Shown here: positions 1 through 7,858 of the stretch, piece by piece
Numbering within the stretch: the first letter of the stretch is position 1
Layout: each line of letters starts with the position of its first letter
Source: Rhizobium sp. Leaf453
GTDB taxonomy: Bacteria > Pseudomonadota > Alphaproteobacteria > Rhizobiales > Rhizobiaceae
Assembly: GCF_001425605.1 (NCBI RefSeq)
Contig: NZ_LMRG01000001.1
Span: 324,719 to 388,718, forward strand
Direction: 5' to 3'
Length of the DNA: 64,000 nucleotides
The notes under the pieces: model-generated
The model's database searches: none
Told to the model about the DNA's origin: nothing
What the model saw: the letters and a program-made list of their open reading frames with translations, nothing else
Translations under genes and position numbers: made by a program

Positions 1-294
1 CAGAGAAACCGGAATTGCAGGTAAAAACCACCGAGACGGGACACATCGCGTGTCATTTACTTACCAACTCAATCAGGCACTCGATGTGTCCCGGCCGAAC
101 TGCTCTTTGAAAACCACGGCGATTTTTCGCGCGTGGGTGAAGCGATTGGGCACACCACAAGGCCGAAGCTGTTGCGTGCAAAGGGGTGATCGCGATAGAT
201 GATGTCCGAAGACGCAAGCGCCTCGGATAGCATCGTGACCGATGCCGGCGGGGACGCATCCGGAAAAGCGGACACAGAGATGCGAGGTCGAAGG
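1..294. other. Left-edge stretch without a supported gene
   Basis: No reading frame here looks like a protein family I recognise, and the open frames are short and mutually overlapping. The stretch contains one clear inverted repeat (listed separately). It ends in the leader of the DUF2093 gene, where a purine-rich AAGG lies just before the start codon. The tail of a gene coming from outside the window cannot be excluded. Confidence 0.4.
37..93. repeat. 12-bp perfect inverted repeat with 33-nt loop
   Basis: The arms are CGGGACACATCG at 37-48 and CGATGTGTCCCG at 82-93, perfectly complementary. No U-tract follows either arm, so this is not a standard terminator. It may be a transcript-end hairpin or a protein-binding site of an unseen gene to the left. 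Confidence 0.4.
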
Positions 295-528
295 ATGATG
301 AACAGATTTGAAGGCGGCAGCAATCGGGAAGCCAAGATCCGCTATCTCGACGGCGACTTCCAGATCGTGCTGCCAGGCTCCTATGTTACCTGCGCCGTGA
401 CCGGTGCGGCCATCGCGGTCGACGAACTGCGCTACTGGAGCGTCGCCCGGCAGGAGCCCTATGCGGATGCCGAAGCCTCCTTCCAGGCTGACAAGCGCGC
501 CGGCATCCTGCCCAACCAGAAGGCCTGA
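295..528 (+). CDS. DUF2093 family small protein
   Basis: This is a 77-residue protein of the DUF2093 family, a short, function-unknown family typical of Rhizobiales. Recognition rests on the core motif IRYLDGDFQIV (about residues 15-25) and the later DELRYWSVARQEPY (about residues 43-56). The ATG at 295 is chosen because the conserved family start is MMNRFEGG; an open frame extends further upstream, but its residues are not family-like. It converges on lpxK with 24 bp between the stop codons, an arrangement I recall from other rhizobia. Lacking a signal peptide or membrane segment, it is probably cytoplasmic. Confidence 0.85.
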   Translation: MMNRFEGGSNREAKIRYLDGDFQIVLPGSYVTCAVTGAAIAVDELRYWSVARQEPYADAEASFQADKRAGILPNQKA

Positions 529-552
529 CGCTGAACCGGATCAGACTTCGGA

Positions 553-1590
553 TCAAGCCGGAGACTTGCGCAGGTTGCGCAGTCGCGCCGCCTTCACCGC
601 GGCGTCGATGATCTTGGCCGGTGAAGCCGGATCGTCGAACCGGATTTCCACCTCCACCACCCGGCTGTTTTTCAACAGTTCCGCGGCGCGGCCATGTCCG
701 GCTTCCAGCCGCACGATGTCCTTGGCGGTTGTCACCAACTGGTAGCCGTTGGCGGCCGCATGGTCGACGAGATCGGCGATCTCGTCGTCGGAAAAATGGT
801 GATGGTCGGGAAAGCTGCGGGTTTCGGCCAGCACCGCGCCCATATCTCGCACCGTGCGGTAGAATTTCTCGGGGTCCGCGATCCCAGCCCAGGCCAGAAC
901 CGGGACGTCCTTCAAACCGCCATCGTCGATCGGCTCGACCGTCGCCTCGTAAATCTGCTTGCCGGCGCGGGCGGAGCGGCGGATCAGGTCGTCGGCCCTG
1001 TCGTCATTGCCGATCTTGAGCAAAGCCGAGGCATGACGGATCTGCTGGCGGAGCGGCGCGCGCACCGGACCGGACGGAATGAGGAAACCGTTGCCGATCC
1101 CGCGACGACTGTCGATCACCAGCAGCGAGAAATCGAAGGTCAGCCGGGCGCTTTGAAAACCGTCATCCATGATGATGAGATCGGCCCCCTCGGCTACCAG
1201 CCTACGGGCACCCTCGACCCGCTTGCGGCAGATGACGGTCAACCCTTCGCGCGCCAGCAGCAGCGGTTCGTCGCCGACATCGCGGGCGCGGTGATGCGCC
1301 GGATCGACCACGGTCGTCACATCGAGCGACCCGCCATATCCACGGCTGAGGAATCCGGGCTTCAGCCCTTTCTGGCGGGCTGCCCGGGCAAGCGCGATCG
1401 CGGTCGGCGTCTTGCCGGCGCCACCGACGGTGAAATTGCCGACGCAGATGACCGGAACAGGAACGGAAGCACGGCGGGCATGGTCCATGCGTGAGCCGGA
1501 AATACGCCCGTAAACCCAGGAAAATGGCCAAAGGCCATAGGCACGCCAGTCCGCCTTGGTCCACCAGAACGGTGGTGCATCAGAAACCAT
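553..1590 (-). CDS. lpxK: Tetraacyldisaccharide 4'-kinase LpxK
   Basis: LpxK phosphorylates the 4' position of the lipid A disaccharide precursor at the inner face of the inner membrane. The 345-residue protein begins [20 protein letters not shown], which is the usual rhizobial LpxK N-terminus with its membrane-associated helix. The P-loop [10 protein letters not shown] follows at about residues 55-65, and downstream are the conserved SRGYGG and IIMDDGFQ motifs of the family. The ATG at 1590 has a strong GGAGG five bases upstream. It is separated from waaA, its usual pathway neighbour, by a flagellin gene and a HAD phosphatase gene. The function is secure. Confidence 0.96.
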   Translation of the reverse strand: MVSDAPPFWWTKADWRAYGLWPFSWVYGRISGSRMDHARRASVPVPVICVGNFTVGGAGKTPTAIALARAARQKGLKPGFLSRGYGGSLDVTTVVDPAHHRARDVGDEPLLLAREGLTVICRKRVEGARRLVAEGADLIIMDDGFQSARLTFDFSLLVIDSRRGIGNGFLIPSGPVRAPLRQQIRHASALLKIGNDDRADDLIRRSARAGKQIYEATVEPIDDGGLKDVPVLAWAGIADPEKFYRTVRDMGAVLAETRSFPDHHHFSDDEIADLVDHAAANGYQLVTTAKDIVRLEAGHGRAAELLKNSRVVEVEIRFDDPASPAKIIDAAVKAARLRNLRKSPA

Positions 1591-1895
1591 CAATCCTCCC
1601 CGCGCCGCCGGCTGTCACCGGTTCAGGGTTCTGGGCGCGGCAAAATTCCTGTCATCGCCGAAACATTTTTTCCAACGGAAAAGCTGACCCGATCGGCGAC
1701 ACAAAACGGCAGTTTGACGGGAATTGCAAGCCTTGCACCTTGCCGGGAAGGTCACGACGCCGATCCAGGCGCGACAAACATCCTCTCGCCAAGCGGGAAG
1801 AAAGCTCGCCTATACCGAGTATTAACCAGTCTGCGGCACTCTGGATTAACCACACTTGGTAACCTCCGTTTTTTGTTTTTCGTAGCGGACCTTAC
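1591..1895. promoter_or_regulatory. Divergent intergenic region between lpxK and flagellin gene
   Basis: This is 305 bp of non-coding DNA that must carry promoters for lpxK (leftward) and the flagellin gene (rightward). The 60 bases before the flagellin start are visibly more AT-rich than the flanks, with a TTTTTTGTTTTT run at about 1869-1880. No clear Shine-Dalgarno precedes the flagellin ATG. I could not assign a specific sigma-factor motif. Confidence 0.4.
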
Positions 1896-2993
1896 ATGAC
1901 GAATATCAGCTTCAACTCGGCGGCCACCGCCGCTTTGGCGATTCTGCGCCATAACGATTCAACCCACGACAAGCTTCAAAATGTCATGACGACGGGCATG
2001 CGCATTTCCGAAGCGGCTGACAATGCGGCCTATTGGTCGATCGCCACCGACATGCGCAACACCACCAGGGCGACCAGCACGGTTATTGACGCGCTGGAAC
2101 TGGGCGCAGCCCTGGTCGATGTTTCCTACCAGGCGATGGAAGACCTGGTCGACATCACCTCCGACATCAAGAGCAAGATCGTTGCCATGCGCGAACCCGG
2201 CATCGATCGCTACAAGATGAGTGCCGAGATCTACGAGCTGCAGAAGCAGTTCCTTTCGACCACGCAATCCGCCTCGTTCAACGGCCGTAACCTTCTGGCG
2301 CCGGGTGAGTTGAACTTCACCGAGAAAAGCTATGTCGACGGTAATGGCAAGACACTGAAATATATCGAGATGACGCCACCGGACGCCAATATCGTCTTCG
2401 GCGGCATCGTCGCCAGCTATACGAAGGGCCGGATCGGCGTCATCAACATCTACGGCGACAGCAATCTCAACGTCTTCGGGCCGGCGAGCTACAAGAACGC
2501 CAACAGCGCCATTTCCGCCGAGAATGGCCTTGTCGACACCCCGCAGGCCGATGGCATGACCAATGGCGTGCCCCATGACGATCCCGCCAAGACCACGGCC
2601 TGGCTGCCGGCCTTCAACGGCCACACCCAGATTTCTTTCATCAACGGCGCCCAGACCGACGACATGTTCAGCGCCGCCCATATGGGCGAAATCCCGGACG
2701 ATCTCGTCGATTACGCGGTGGATACATTGCTCGAGCGCTATGAGGGCATCCATTCGACCCTGACGGACCGTGCCGCGACGCTCGGCTCGCTCAGCATGCG
2801 CATCGACATGCAGACGGACTACAACAAGACCCTGACGGACACGATTCAGAAGGGTGTGGGACGGCTCGTCGATGCCGACATGAGCGATGCCTCAACCAAG
2901 CTCAAGGCCATCCAGTCGCAGGTCCAGCTGGCCGTGCAGGCGCTGAACATCGCCAATAATGCACCGTCGCTGCTGATGCAGCTGTTCCAATAG
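1896..2993 (+). CDS. Flagellin-family protein (divergent, outside any flagellar cluster)
   Basis: This 365-residue protein has both conserved flagellin ends. The N-terminal coiled region (residues about 1-140) contains AADNAAYWSIATDMRN, the rhizobial flagellin signature, and TQSASFNGRNLL. The C-terminal D0/D1 region contains LVDADMSDASTKLKAIQSQ and ALNIANNAPSLLMQLF. Flagellins polymerise into the extracellular filament after export through the flagellar type III system. The extreme N-terminus (MTNISFNSAATAALAILRH) departs from the typical MTSILTN-type start. The central variable domain (about residues 140-270) is not familiar to me. No flagellar, motor or chemotaxis gene is nearby, and the neighbours are lipid A/KDO genes. 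It could be a minor filament subunit or a specialised copy. The family call is firm; the role is unknown. Confidence 0.9.
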   Translation: MTNISFNSAATAALAILRHNDSTHDKLQNVMTTGMRISEAADNAAYWSIATDMRNTTRATSTVIDALELGAALVDVSYQAMEDLVDITSDIKSKIVAMREPGIDRYKMSAEIYELQKQFLSTTQSASFNGRNLLAPGELNFTEKSYVDGNGKTLKYIEMTPPDANIVFGGIVASYTKGRIGVINIYGDSNLNVFGPASYKNANSAISAENGLVDTPQADGMTNGVPHDDPAKTTAWLPAFNGHTQISFINGAQTDDMFSAAHMGEIPDDLVDYAVDTLLERYEGIHSTLTDRAATLGSLSMRIDMQTDYNKTLTDTIQKGVGRLVDADMSDASTKLKAIQSQVQLAVQALNIANNAPSLLMQLFQ

Positions 2994-3000
2994 GATCGAA

Positions 3001-3032
3001 GGAAACGGTGCGGCTAGCGCAGGACCGTTTCC
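3001..3032. terminator. Hairpin at the convergent flagellin/HAD junction
   Basis: Perfect 9-bp arms GGAAACGGT (3001-3009) and ACCGTTTCC (3024-3032) flank a 14-nt loop, starting seven bases after the flagellin stop and overlapping the end of the HAD gene. No U-tract is present on either strand, so intrinsic termination is uncertain. It may act as a 3'-end stabilising stem. Confidence 0.4.
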
Positions 3033-3727
3033 AGTTCGGTGATGTCGTTCAAGCAATGGTCCGAGGCCGCCGCAAGCGATTGCGGCGAGCCGGTGCCGGT
3101 CAGAACGGCGACGGTCATGCCCGCGCCGGCATTGCGGCCCATGTGCAGATCGTGATTGTTGTCGCCGACCACCGCGACCTGATGGGGTGCAAGCCCCGTC
3201 GCCTCGCAGAAGCCGATGACCATGCCGGGCTGCGGCTTGGTGCCGAAGCCGCTGTCATAACCAGCGACATAATGCAGATAGCCGTCGAAGCCGAAGCGCT
3301 TGGCGGTTTCACGGATCGAGCGCTCATTGTCGCTGGAGGCGACGCCGAGCCGGTAGCCCTTGGCGTGCAGGCCGGCAAAGAAGGCCGAGAGATCGGTGAC
3401 CGGGACGGCATAGGCGGCCGAATTCGCAAACAGCCCGTCGAGCTTTACCGTCAGCGCCTCGACAGTATAGGGCGCGCCGGCGGCGACCATGCCGGTGGCG
3501 ATCTCCATCGTGTTTCCGGCGGCAAGCAGACTATCGGGCGTCACGTAGCCGGTGTCGGGATCCATACCACCCGCGACCAGCAGGCGGCGCGCCAGAGCGT
3601 CATCGCCATTGGCGGCGATGCTCGCCACTTCATAGTTCACCGGCACCCAGCTTTTCGCGTAATCGAGCAGCGTGCCGTCCTTGTCGAAGAGGATGCCGGT
3701 GATGGTCTTGTCGGTCGTCATGGGCAT
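3014..3727 (-). CDS. HAD-superfamily phosphatase (phosphoglycolate phosphatase-like)
   Basis: This is a 237-residue soluble HAD hydrolase. Motif I is FDKDGTLLD near residue 15, with the nucleophile and acid Asp pair. Motif II is the VASSDNE region near residue 130. Motif III is the Lys in GTKPQPGM. Motif IV is VAVVGDNNHD. An alpha-helical cap lies between motifs I and II, as in the HAD-IA subfamily (Gph-like). Its substrate cannot be read from sequence. It is 21 bases downstream of waaA on the same strand and is probably the last gene of the pmbA-to-waaA transcription unit. A second in-frame ATG lies two codons after the first, so the start could be at 3721. Confidence 0.85.
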   Translation of the reverse strand: MPMTTDKTITGILFDKDGTLLDYAKSWVPVNYEVASIAANGDDALARRLLVAGGMDPDTGYVTPDSLLAAGNTMEIATGMVAAGAPYTVEALTVKLDGLFANSAAYAVPVTDLSAFFAGLHAKGYRLGVASSDNERSIRETAKRFGFDGYLHYVAGYDSGFGTKPQPGMVIGFCEATGLAPHQVAVVGDNNHDLHMGRNAGAGMTVAVLTGTGSPQSLAAASDHCLNDITELETVLR

Positions 3728-3748
3728 CCCGCTTGAAAAGAATGGAGA

Positions 3749-5062
3749 TCAGTTGTCGCCGCGCGGTTGCAACCGCGCCTTCACCGTCAGCGGATTGATG
3801 TAGGGCTCCAGTCCCCGGATCGTCGCCGACAGCGCACCGCGCATTTCATGCACGGTTTCGAGCCCGGCATCGATCATCTTGCGACGCACCTCGTCGTTGA
3901 CGAGCAGATAGTTGACGCCCTTCGCCAACATCTCGACATCGCGGATGATCTTGGCGCTGCCGTTCTTGGCAAGCATCTGGTAGGTGTCGCGGAAATTCTG
4001 GACATTGCCGCCCGACAGTATGGCGCAGCCGAGCATGGCCGGCTCCAGCGGGTTCTGACCGCCCTCGGCAAACAGCGAGCGCCCGACGAAGGCCACTTCC
4101 GTCATGCGCAGGTAAAGCCCCATTTCGCCGATCGTGTCGCCGAGGAAGATATCCGTTTCCGGCGTGATCGGATCGTTGCGGGTACGGCGCGCGACCTTCA
4201 GGCCCTTCGACGTCAGCATGGACTCGATCGCATCGGCACGCTCGGGATGGCGCGGCACGATGATGGTAAGAAGGCCCGTGCGCTCCTTCAGGGCGCGATG
4301 AACGATCCCGGCGGCATTCTCCTCGCCCTCGAATGTCGAGATTGCCGCCCAGGTCTTCCGGTCCCGGATCTGCTGGCGATAATGCCGAAGCGCATGGCCG
4401 TCATGCGGCGGCGCGTCGGTATCGACCTTAAGGTTGCCGGATACCATGACCGGCAGGGCACCTAGCGTGCGGAAGCGGTCGGCATCGAGTTCCGACTGGG
4501 CGATGACCAGTGCCAGGTTCTCGAACAGCGCATCGGCCAGCCACAAACGCTTCTTCCAGCGGCCGAAGGTCCGGTCCGACAGGCGGCCATTGACCAAAAC
4601 CTGCGGGATATGGCGATGCCCGAGCTCGACGATGGTCATCGGCCAGATTTCGGATTCGGCGATGATCGCGAGATCCGGTTCCCAGTAATCGAGGAAGCGG
4701 GCGACGGCCGGCTTGAAATCGAGCGGGACGTATTGATGGATGATGTTGGACCCGAGACGCTCGGAGGCGACATGCGCCGAGGTTTTCGTGCCGGTTGTCA
4801 AAACCACCGAAATACCACGGCGGGCGACTTCCCTGATCAGCGGAATGACCGCCGTCGTCTCGCCGACACTGGCGGCATGGAACCAGACCAGCGGGCCTTG
4901 GGGCCGCGCAGCGCTGGCGTGCCCGTACCGTTCCTGGCGACGGGTGGAATCCTCCTTGCCCTTGGCCGCACGGGCCGCGAGATAGGACCAGACGAAGGGA
5001 TAGATCGCCGAACCGATCCAGCGATAGCTGGACAGCGCCAGCCGGGCGAGCGTACGGCTCAT
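3749..5062 (-). CDS. waaA: 3-deoxy-D-manno-octulosonic acid (KDO) transferase WaaA
   Basis: WaaA transfers KDO from CMP-KDO to lipid IVA at the inner membrane, after the LpxK step. The 437-residue protein has an N-terminal membrane anchor (about residues 8-30, YRWIGSAIYPFVWSYLAARA). The GT30 catalytic motif WFHAASVGETTA follows near residue 60-70, where the Glu is the catalytic base. AESEIWP and the C-terminal GGQNPLEPA sugar-nucleotide motif are also present. Upstream is the DUF4170 gene and downstream the HAD phosphatase, all on the same strand with short gaps. The assignment is firm; whether it adds one or two KDO residues cannot be told. Confidence 0.96.
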   Translation of the reverse strand: MSRTLARLALSSYRWIGSAIYPFVWSYLAARAAKGKEDSTRRQERYGHASAARPQGPLVWFHAASVGETTAVIPLIREVARRGISVVLTTGTKTSAHVASERLGSNIIHQYVPLDFKPAVARFLDYWEPDLAIIAESEIWPMTIVELGHRHIPQVLVNGRLSDRTFGRWKKRLWLADALFENLALVIAQSELDADRFRTLGALPVMVSGNLKVDTDAPPHDGHALRHYRQQIRDRKTWAAISTFEGEENAAGIVHRALKERTGLLTIIVPRHPERADAIESMLTSKGLKVARRTRNDPITPETDIFLGDTIGEMGLYLRMTEVAFVGRSLFAEGGQNPLEPAMLGCAILSGGNVQNFRDTYQMLAKNGSAKIIRDVEMLAKGVNYLLVNDEVRRKMIDAGLETVHEMRGALSATIRGLEPYINPLTVKARLQPRGDN

Positions 5063-5165
5063 GACAGAAAATCTCCGCTGGCGCGGCCGACCGTCAAAGG
5101 AACCGCCGCACTTGCCGCCATGGCCTTTTCAGACCCGGCGCCGATCTGTCCGGATTGTAACGGCA

Positions 5166-5402
5166 TCAAGCCTGTTCCGGGTCCAGCAGCCGGTGCATGT
5201 GCACGATGAAATAACGCATATGCGCATTATCGACCGTCAACTGGGCCTTGGACTTCCAGGCGGTCAGCGCAGTGTCATAGTCCGGGTAAATGCCGACGAT
5301 ATCGAGCTTTTCCAGGTCGCGGAACTCCACGCCGGTCAGCGTCGTCAGTTCGCCGCCGAACACCAGGTGCAGCCGCTGTTTCTTTTCCGAATCCTGAGCC
5401 AT
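5166..5402 (-). CDS. DUF4170 family protein
   Basis: This is a 78-residue protein of the DUF4170 family, a small alphaproteobacterial family that I associate with waaA loci. It shows the family core LHLVFGGEL near the N-terminus, VEFRDLEKLDIVGIYPDY in the middle and MRYFIVHMHRLLDP at the end. The ATG at 5402 is preferred because GGAAGA lies six bases before it; an in-frame ATG at 5414 is an alternative. It has no signal peptide. It lies between the CysQ-like phosphatase gene and waaA on the same strand, suggesting an envelope-related operon. Its biochemical function is unknown. Confidence 0.85.
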   Translation of the reverse strand: MAQDSEKKQRLHLVFGGELTTLTGVEFRDLEKLDIVGIYPDYDTALTAWKSKAQLTVDNAHMRYFIVHMHRLLDPEQA

Positions 5403-5461
5403 CAGATCTTCCATTCTTCTTGACGTATTTTCCTGTGGTTTGCGGCATTCGACTGGAAAGG

Positions 5462-6274
5462 TCAATGGCCCTCCAACCCTTGTGCAGCGGCAATCAAGGC
5501 CGGCAAAGCGGGCATGGCAGCGGCGCACAGGACGGTATGGCTAACATTTGGGCGATTGTAGGAAAGCGGCTGACCGTCAAGGTTGAAAAGTCCACCGCCT
5601 GCCCGCTGCAGGATCAGATCGGCGGCCGCGAGATCCCAGTCATGCGAGTTCTTCTTCACCACTGTGCCATCAATCCGGCCATCGGCGATCATGGCGATCC
5701 GGTAGGCGAGAGAGGGTACATGCGGCGTGCGCGATACGCTCGTCCTGTAGGTAGGCTCGAGCAATTTCACGGTGTCCTCGGCGAGCGCGATCCGGACCTC
5801 GGTGCCGTTCCTGGCCTTCGCCTCGATTGCGGCACCGTTCTTGATCGCCGGCCCTGTCGCGCTTGCCTGGAAAAGCTCTTCGAGCGCGGGGGCGAACAGG
5901 ACACCGGCCACCGGACGGCCGAGATGAACGACGGCAACGCTGACGCACCACACGTCCTTGCCGGCGATGAAGGCCCGCGTTCCGTCGATGGGGTCGACGA
6001 CGAAGACGGTATCGCAGCCGAGCCGCGCATTGTCGTCATCGGTCTCCTCCGACAGCCAGCCATAGTTCGGCCGTGCCGTCAGGAGCTTTTCCTTGAGGAC
6101 GTCGTTGGCTGCATAGTCCGCCTCGGTGACCGGCGAACGTCCCTCGTTCTTCCATTGGACGTCGGGGTCTTTGCGGAAATAGGACAGCGCCTTCTCGCCC
6201 GCAGCCTTCGCCGCCACGGTGATCAATTCCAGATCGCTGGTCCATTGCTCCGGCGACGGGCGGACGGCATTCAT
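5462..6274 (-). CDS. Inositol monophosphatase-family / 3'(2'),5'-bisphosphate nucleotidase (CysQ-like)
   Basis: This 270-residue Mg-dependent phosphatase of the FIG superfamily has all metal-site elements. WLSEET carries the acidic residue near 78-83, VVDPIDGTRAF is the canonical DPIDGT motif near residue 92-100, and HDWDLAAADLI is the WDxAA motif near residue 216-225. CysQ members hydrolyse 3'-phosphoadenosine 5'-phosphate, while other members act on inositol or other sugar phosphates; the sequence does not separate these with certainty. It lies 57 bp downstream of pmbA and upstream of the DUF4170-waaA pair on the same strand. Confidence 0.88.
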   Translation of the reverse strand: MNAVRPSPEQWTSDLELITVAAKAAGEKALSYFRKDPDVQWKNEGRSPVTEADYAANDVLKEKLLTARPNYGWLSEETDDDNARLGCDTVFVVDPIDGTRAFIAGKDVWCVSVAVVHLGRPVAGVLFAPALEELFQASATGPAIKNGAAIEAKARNGTEVRIALAEDTVKLLEPTYRTSVSRTPHVPSLAYRIAMIADGRIDGTVVKKNSHDWDLAAADLILQRAGGGLFNLDGQPLSYNRPNVSHTVLCAAAMPALPALIAAAQGLEGH

Positions 6275-6331
6275 ATCGATCTTTCCATTTCCCGCGGCCC
6301 ACCGGCCGCGTTGAAGATTGGCTGGCGGCGG

Positions 6332-7693
6332 CTATTTGCCCGCCAATGTCATGCCCTCGATGGCAAGCGTCGGGGCCGCAACACCGAATTTGCGATCGAT
6401 ATCGTCGGCCAGAGTGATGGCCATGAACATCCGCTTGAGGTTCGAGGCAATCGTGACTTCCGAGACCGGGAAGGTCAACTCGCCATTCTCGATCCAGAAA
6501 CCTGATGCACCGCGGCTGTATTCGCCAGTCAGCATGTTGACGCCATGACCGATCAGTTCGGTCACATAGAACCCCGTCCCGACATTGCGGATCAGGTCTT
6601 CACGCGAGATATCGCCTGGTTCCAGTGCAAAATTCGTGGAAGCCGGGGAAACGGACGGACCGCCGCGCACGCCGCGTCCATTGGTTTCCAGCCCGAGTTC
6701 GCGGCCGGTGGAGGTCGACAGGAACCAATGCTGCAGCATCCCGTCCTCGATCATCGACATTTTCTGCCCGGTGACCCCCTCGCCATCGAAGGGACGCGAG
6801 GAGGAGCCGCGCACGATCAGCGGATCGTCGGTGACGCGGATACCGGACTTCATGATCTGCTTGCCCATCATGTCACGCAGGAAGGTCGTCTTGCGGGCAA
6901 CGGAGGCACCGTTGATCGCGCCGGCAATATGGCCGGCAAAGCCGCGCGCCATGCGCGGATCGAACACGACGGTCACATCCTTCTGGGTCGGCACCTGACG
7001 TGGGTTGAGGCGCGCCACCGCGCGTTCTCCGGCCGTGCGGCCAATCTCGGAGGCGGGTTTCAGATCGGCGAAATAGAGGCGGCTGTCGAAATCATAGTCG
7101 CGCTCCATCCGGGTGCCCTCACCGGCAATGGCGCTGACGGAGCGGCCGAAGCGGGTACCCATGTAAGAACCGGAAAAGCCATGCGACGTGACGAGAACAA
7201 GTCCGCCCATGCCGGCGGACGCGCCGGCGCCGCTGGAATTCGTCACGCCGGAAACGGCAAGCGCGGCCTCTTCGGCCTCAAGCGCGGCAGCGGTCAGGGC
7301 CTCGGTGGAGACTTCGGTTGCATCGTGGAGTTGGAGATCCGGGTAGGACTGCGCCAACCGGCTTGCGTCCGCGAGGCTGGCGTAGGGGTCTTCAGGAGAC
7401 GCCTTGGCCATCGCGACGGCGCGCTCGGCCAGCATCTTCAGGTCGAAGCCCGGATTGGCCGAGACGCTGGCGACGCGGCGACCGACAAAGACGCGGAGCG
7501 AGAAATCATCGCTTTCCGATGCTTCCGTTCCCTCGACCTTGCCAAGCCGTACCGACACGGAGCGGGAGCGGCCGCGGATGACGACGGCATCGGCCTGATC
7601 GGCACCGGCCTTCAGCGCGAGATCGAGAAGTTCGGCGGCCCTTGCCTGCAAAACGTCGGTCTGGAGAACACCGGAATCGAGAGTATCGGACAT
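6332..7693 (-). CDS. pmbA: TldD/PmbA-family metalloprotease component (PmbA/TldE-like)
   Basis: The 453-residue protein matches the PmbA (TldE) half of the TldD/TldE protease, which processes small peptides and degrades CcdA-type antitoxin in E. coli. Diagnostic features are the N-terminal DQADAVVIRGRSRSVSVRLGKVE segment region, the central FDPRMARGFAGHIAGAINGASV region and the C-terminal GVRGGPSVSPASTNF block. It lacks the HExxxH zinc motif of TldD, which fits the PmbA subunit. No tldD is in the window. An AAAGG sequence lies shortly before the ATG. It appears to head the minus-strand unit continuing to the CysQ-like phosphatase gene. Confidence 0.9.
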   Translation of the reverse strand: MSDTLDSGVLQTDVLQARAAELLDLALKAGADQADAVVIRGRSRSVSVRLGKVEGTEASESDDFSLRVFVGRRVASVSANPGFDLKMLAERAVAMAKASPEDPYASLADASRLAQSYPDLQLHDATEVSTEALTAAALEAEEAALAVSGVTNSSGAGASAGMGGLVLVTSHGFSGSYMGTRFGRSVSAIAGEGTRMERDYDFDSRLYFADLKPASEIGRTAGERAVARLNPRQVPTQKDVTVVFDPRMARGFAGHIAGAINGASVARKTTFLRDMMGKQIMKSGIRVTDDPLIVRGSSSRPFDGEGVTGQKMSMIEDGMLQHWFLSTSTGRELGLETNGRGVRGGPSVSPASTNFALEPGDISREDLIRNVGTGFYVTELIGHGVNMLTGEYSRGASGFWIENGELTFPVSEVTIASNLKRMFMAITLADDIDRKFGVAAPTLAIEGMTLAGK

Positions 7694-7858
7694 GATTTAG
7701 CCTTTCATTCCCGCTCCATTTATTGTGCAGTGACACGGGCATCAAGGGCATATCCTGATTCTTCACCGGTACCCGCCTGAAATCGCGGATTTCGGGCAAT
7801 CCCAATGTCAATGAACAGTACCCGCGGACATGTTCGCGGCCCGAGAAAGAACAGACGC

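Noticed and set aside
7805..7858. Earlier start for the Kef-type antiporter
   Set aside because: The 18 extra residues are polar and basic and not family-like; the ATG at 7859 has a better upstream purine stretch.
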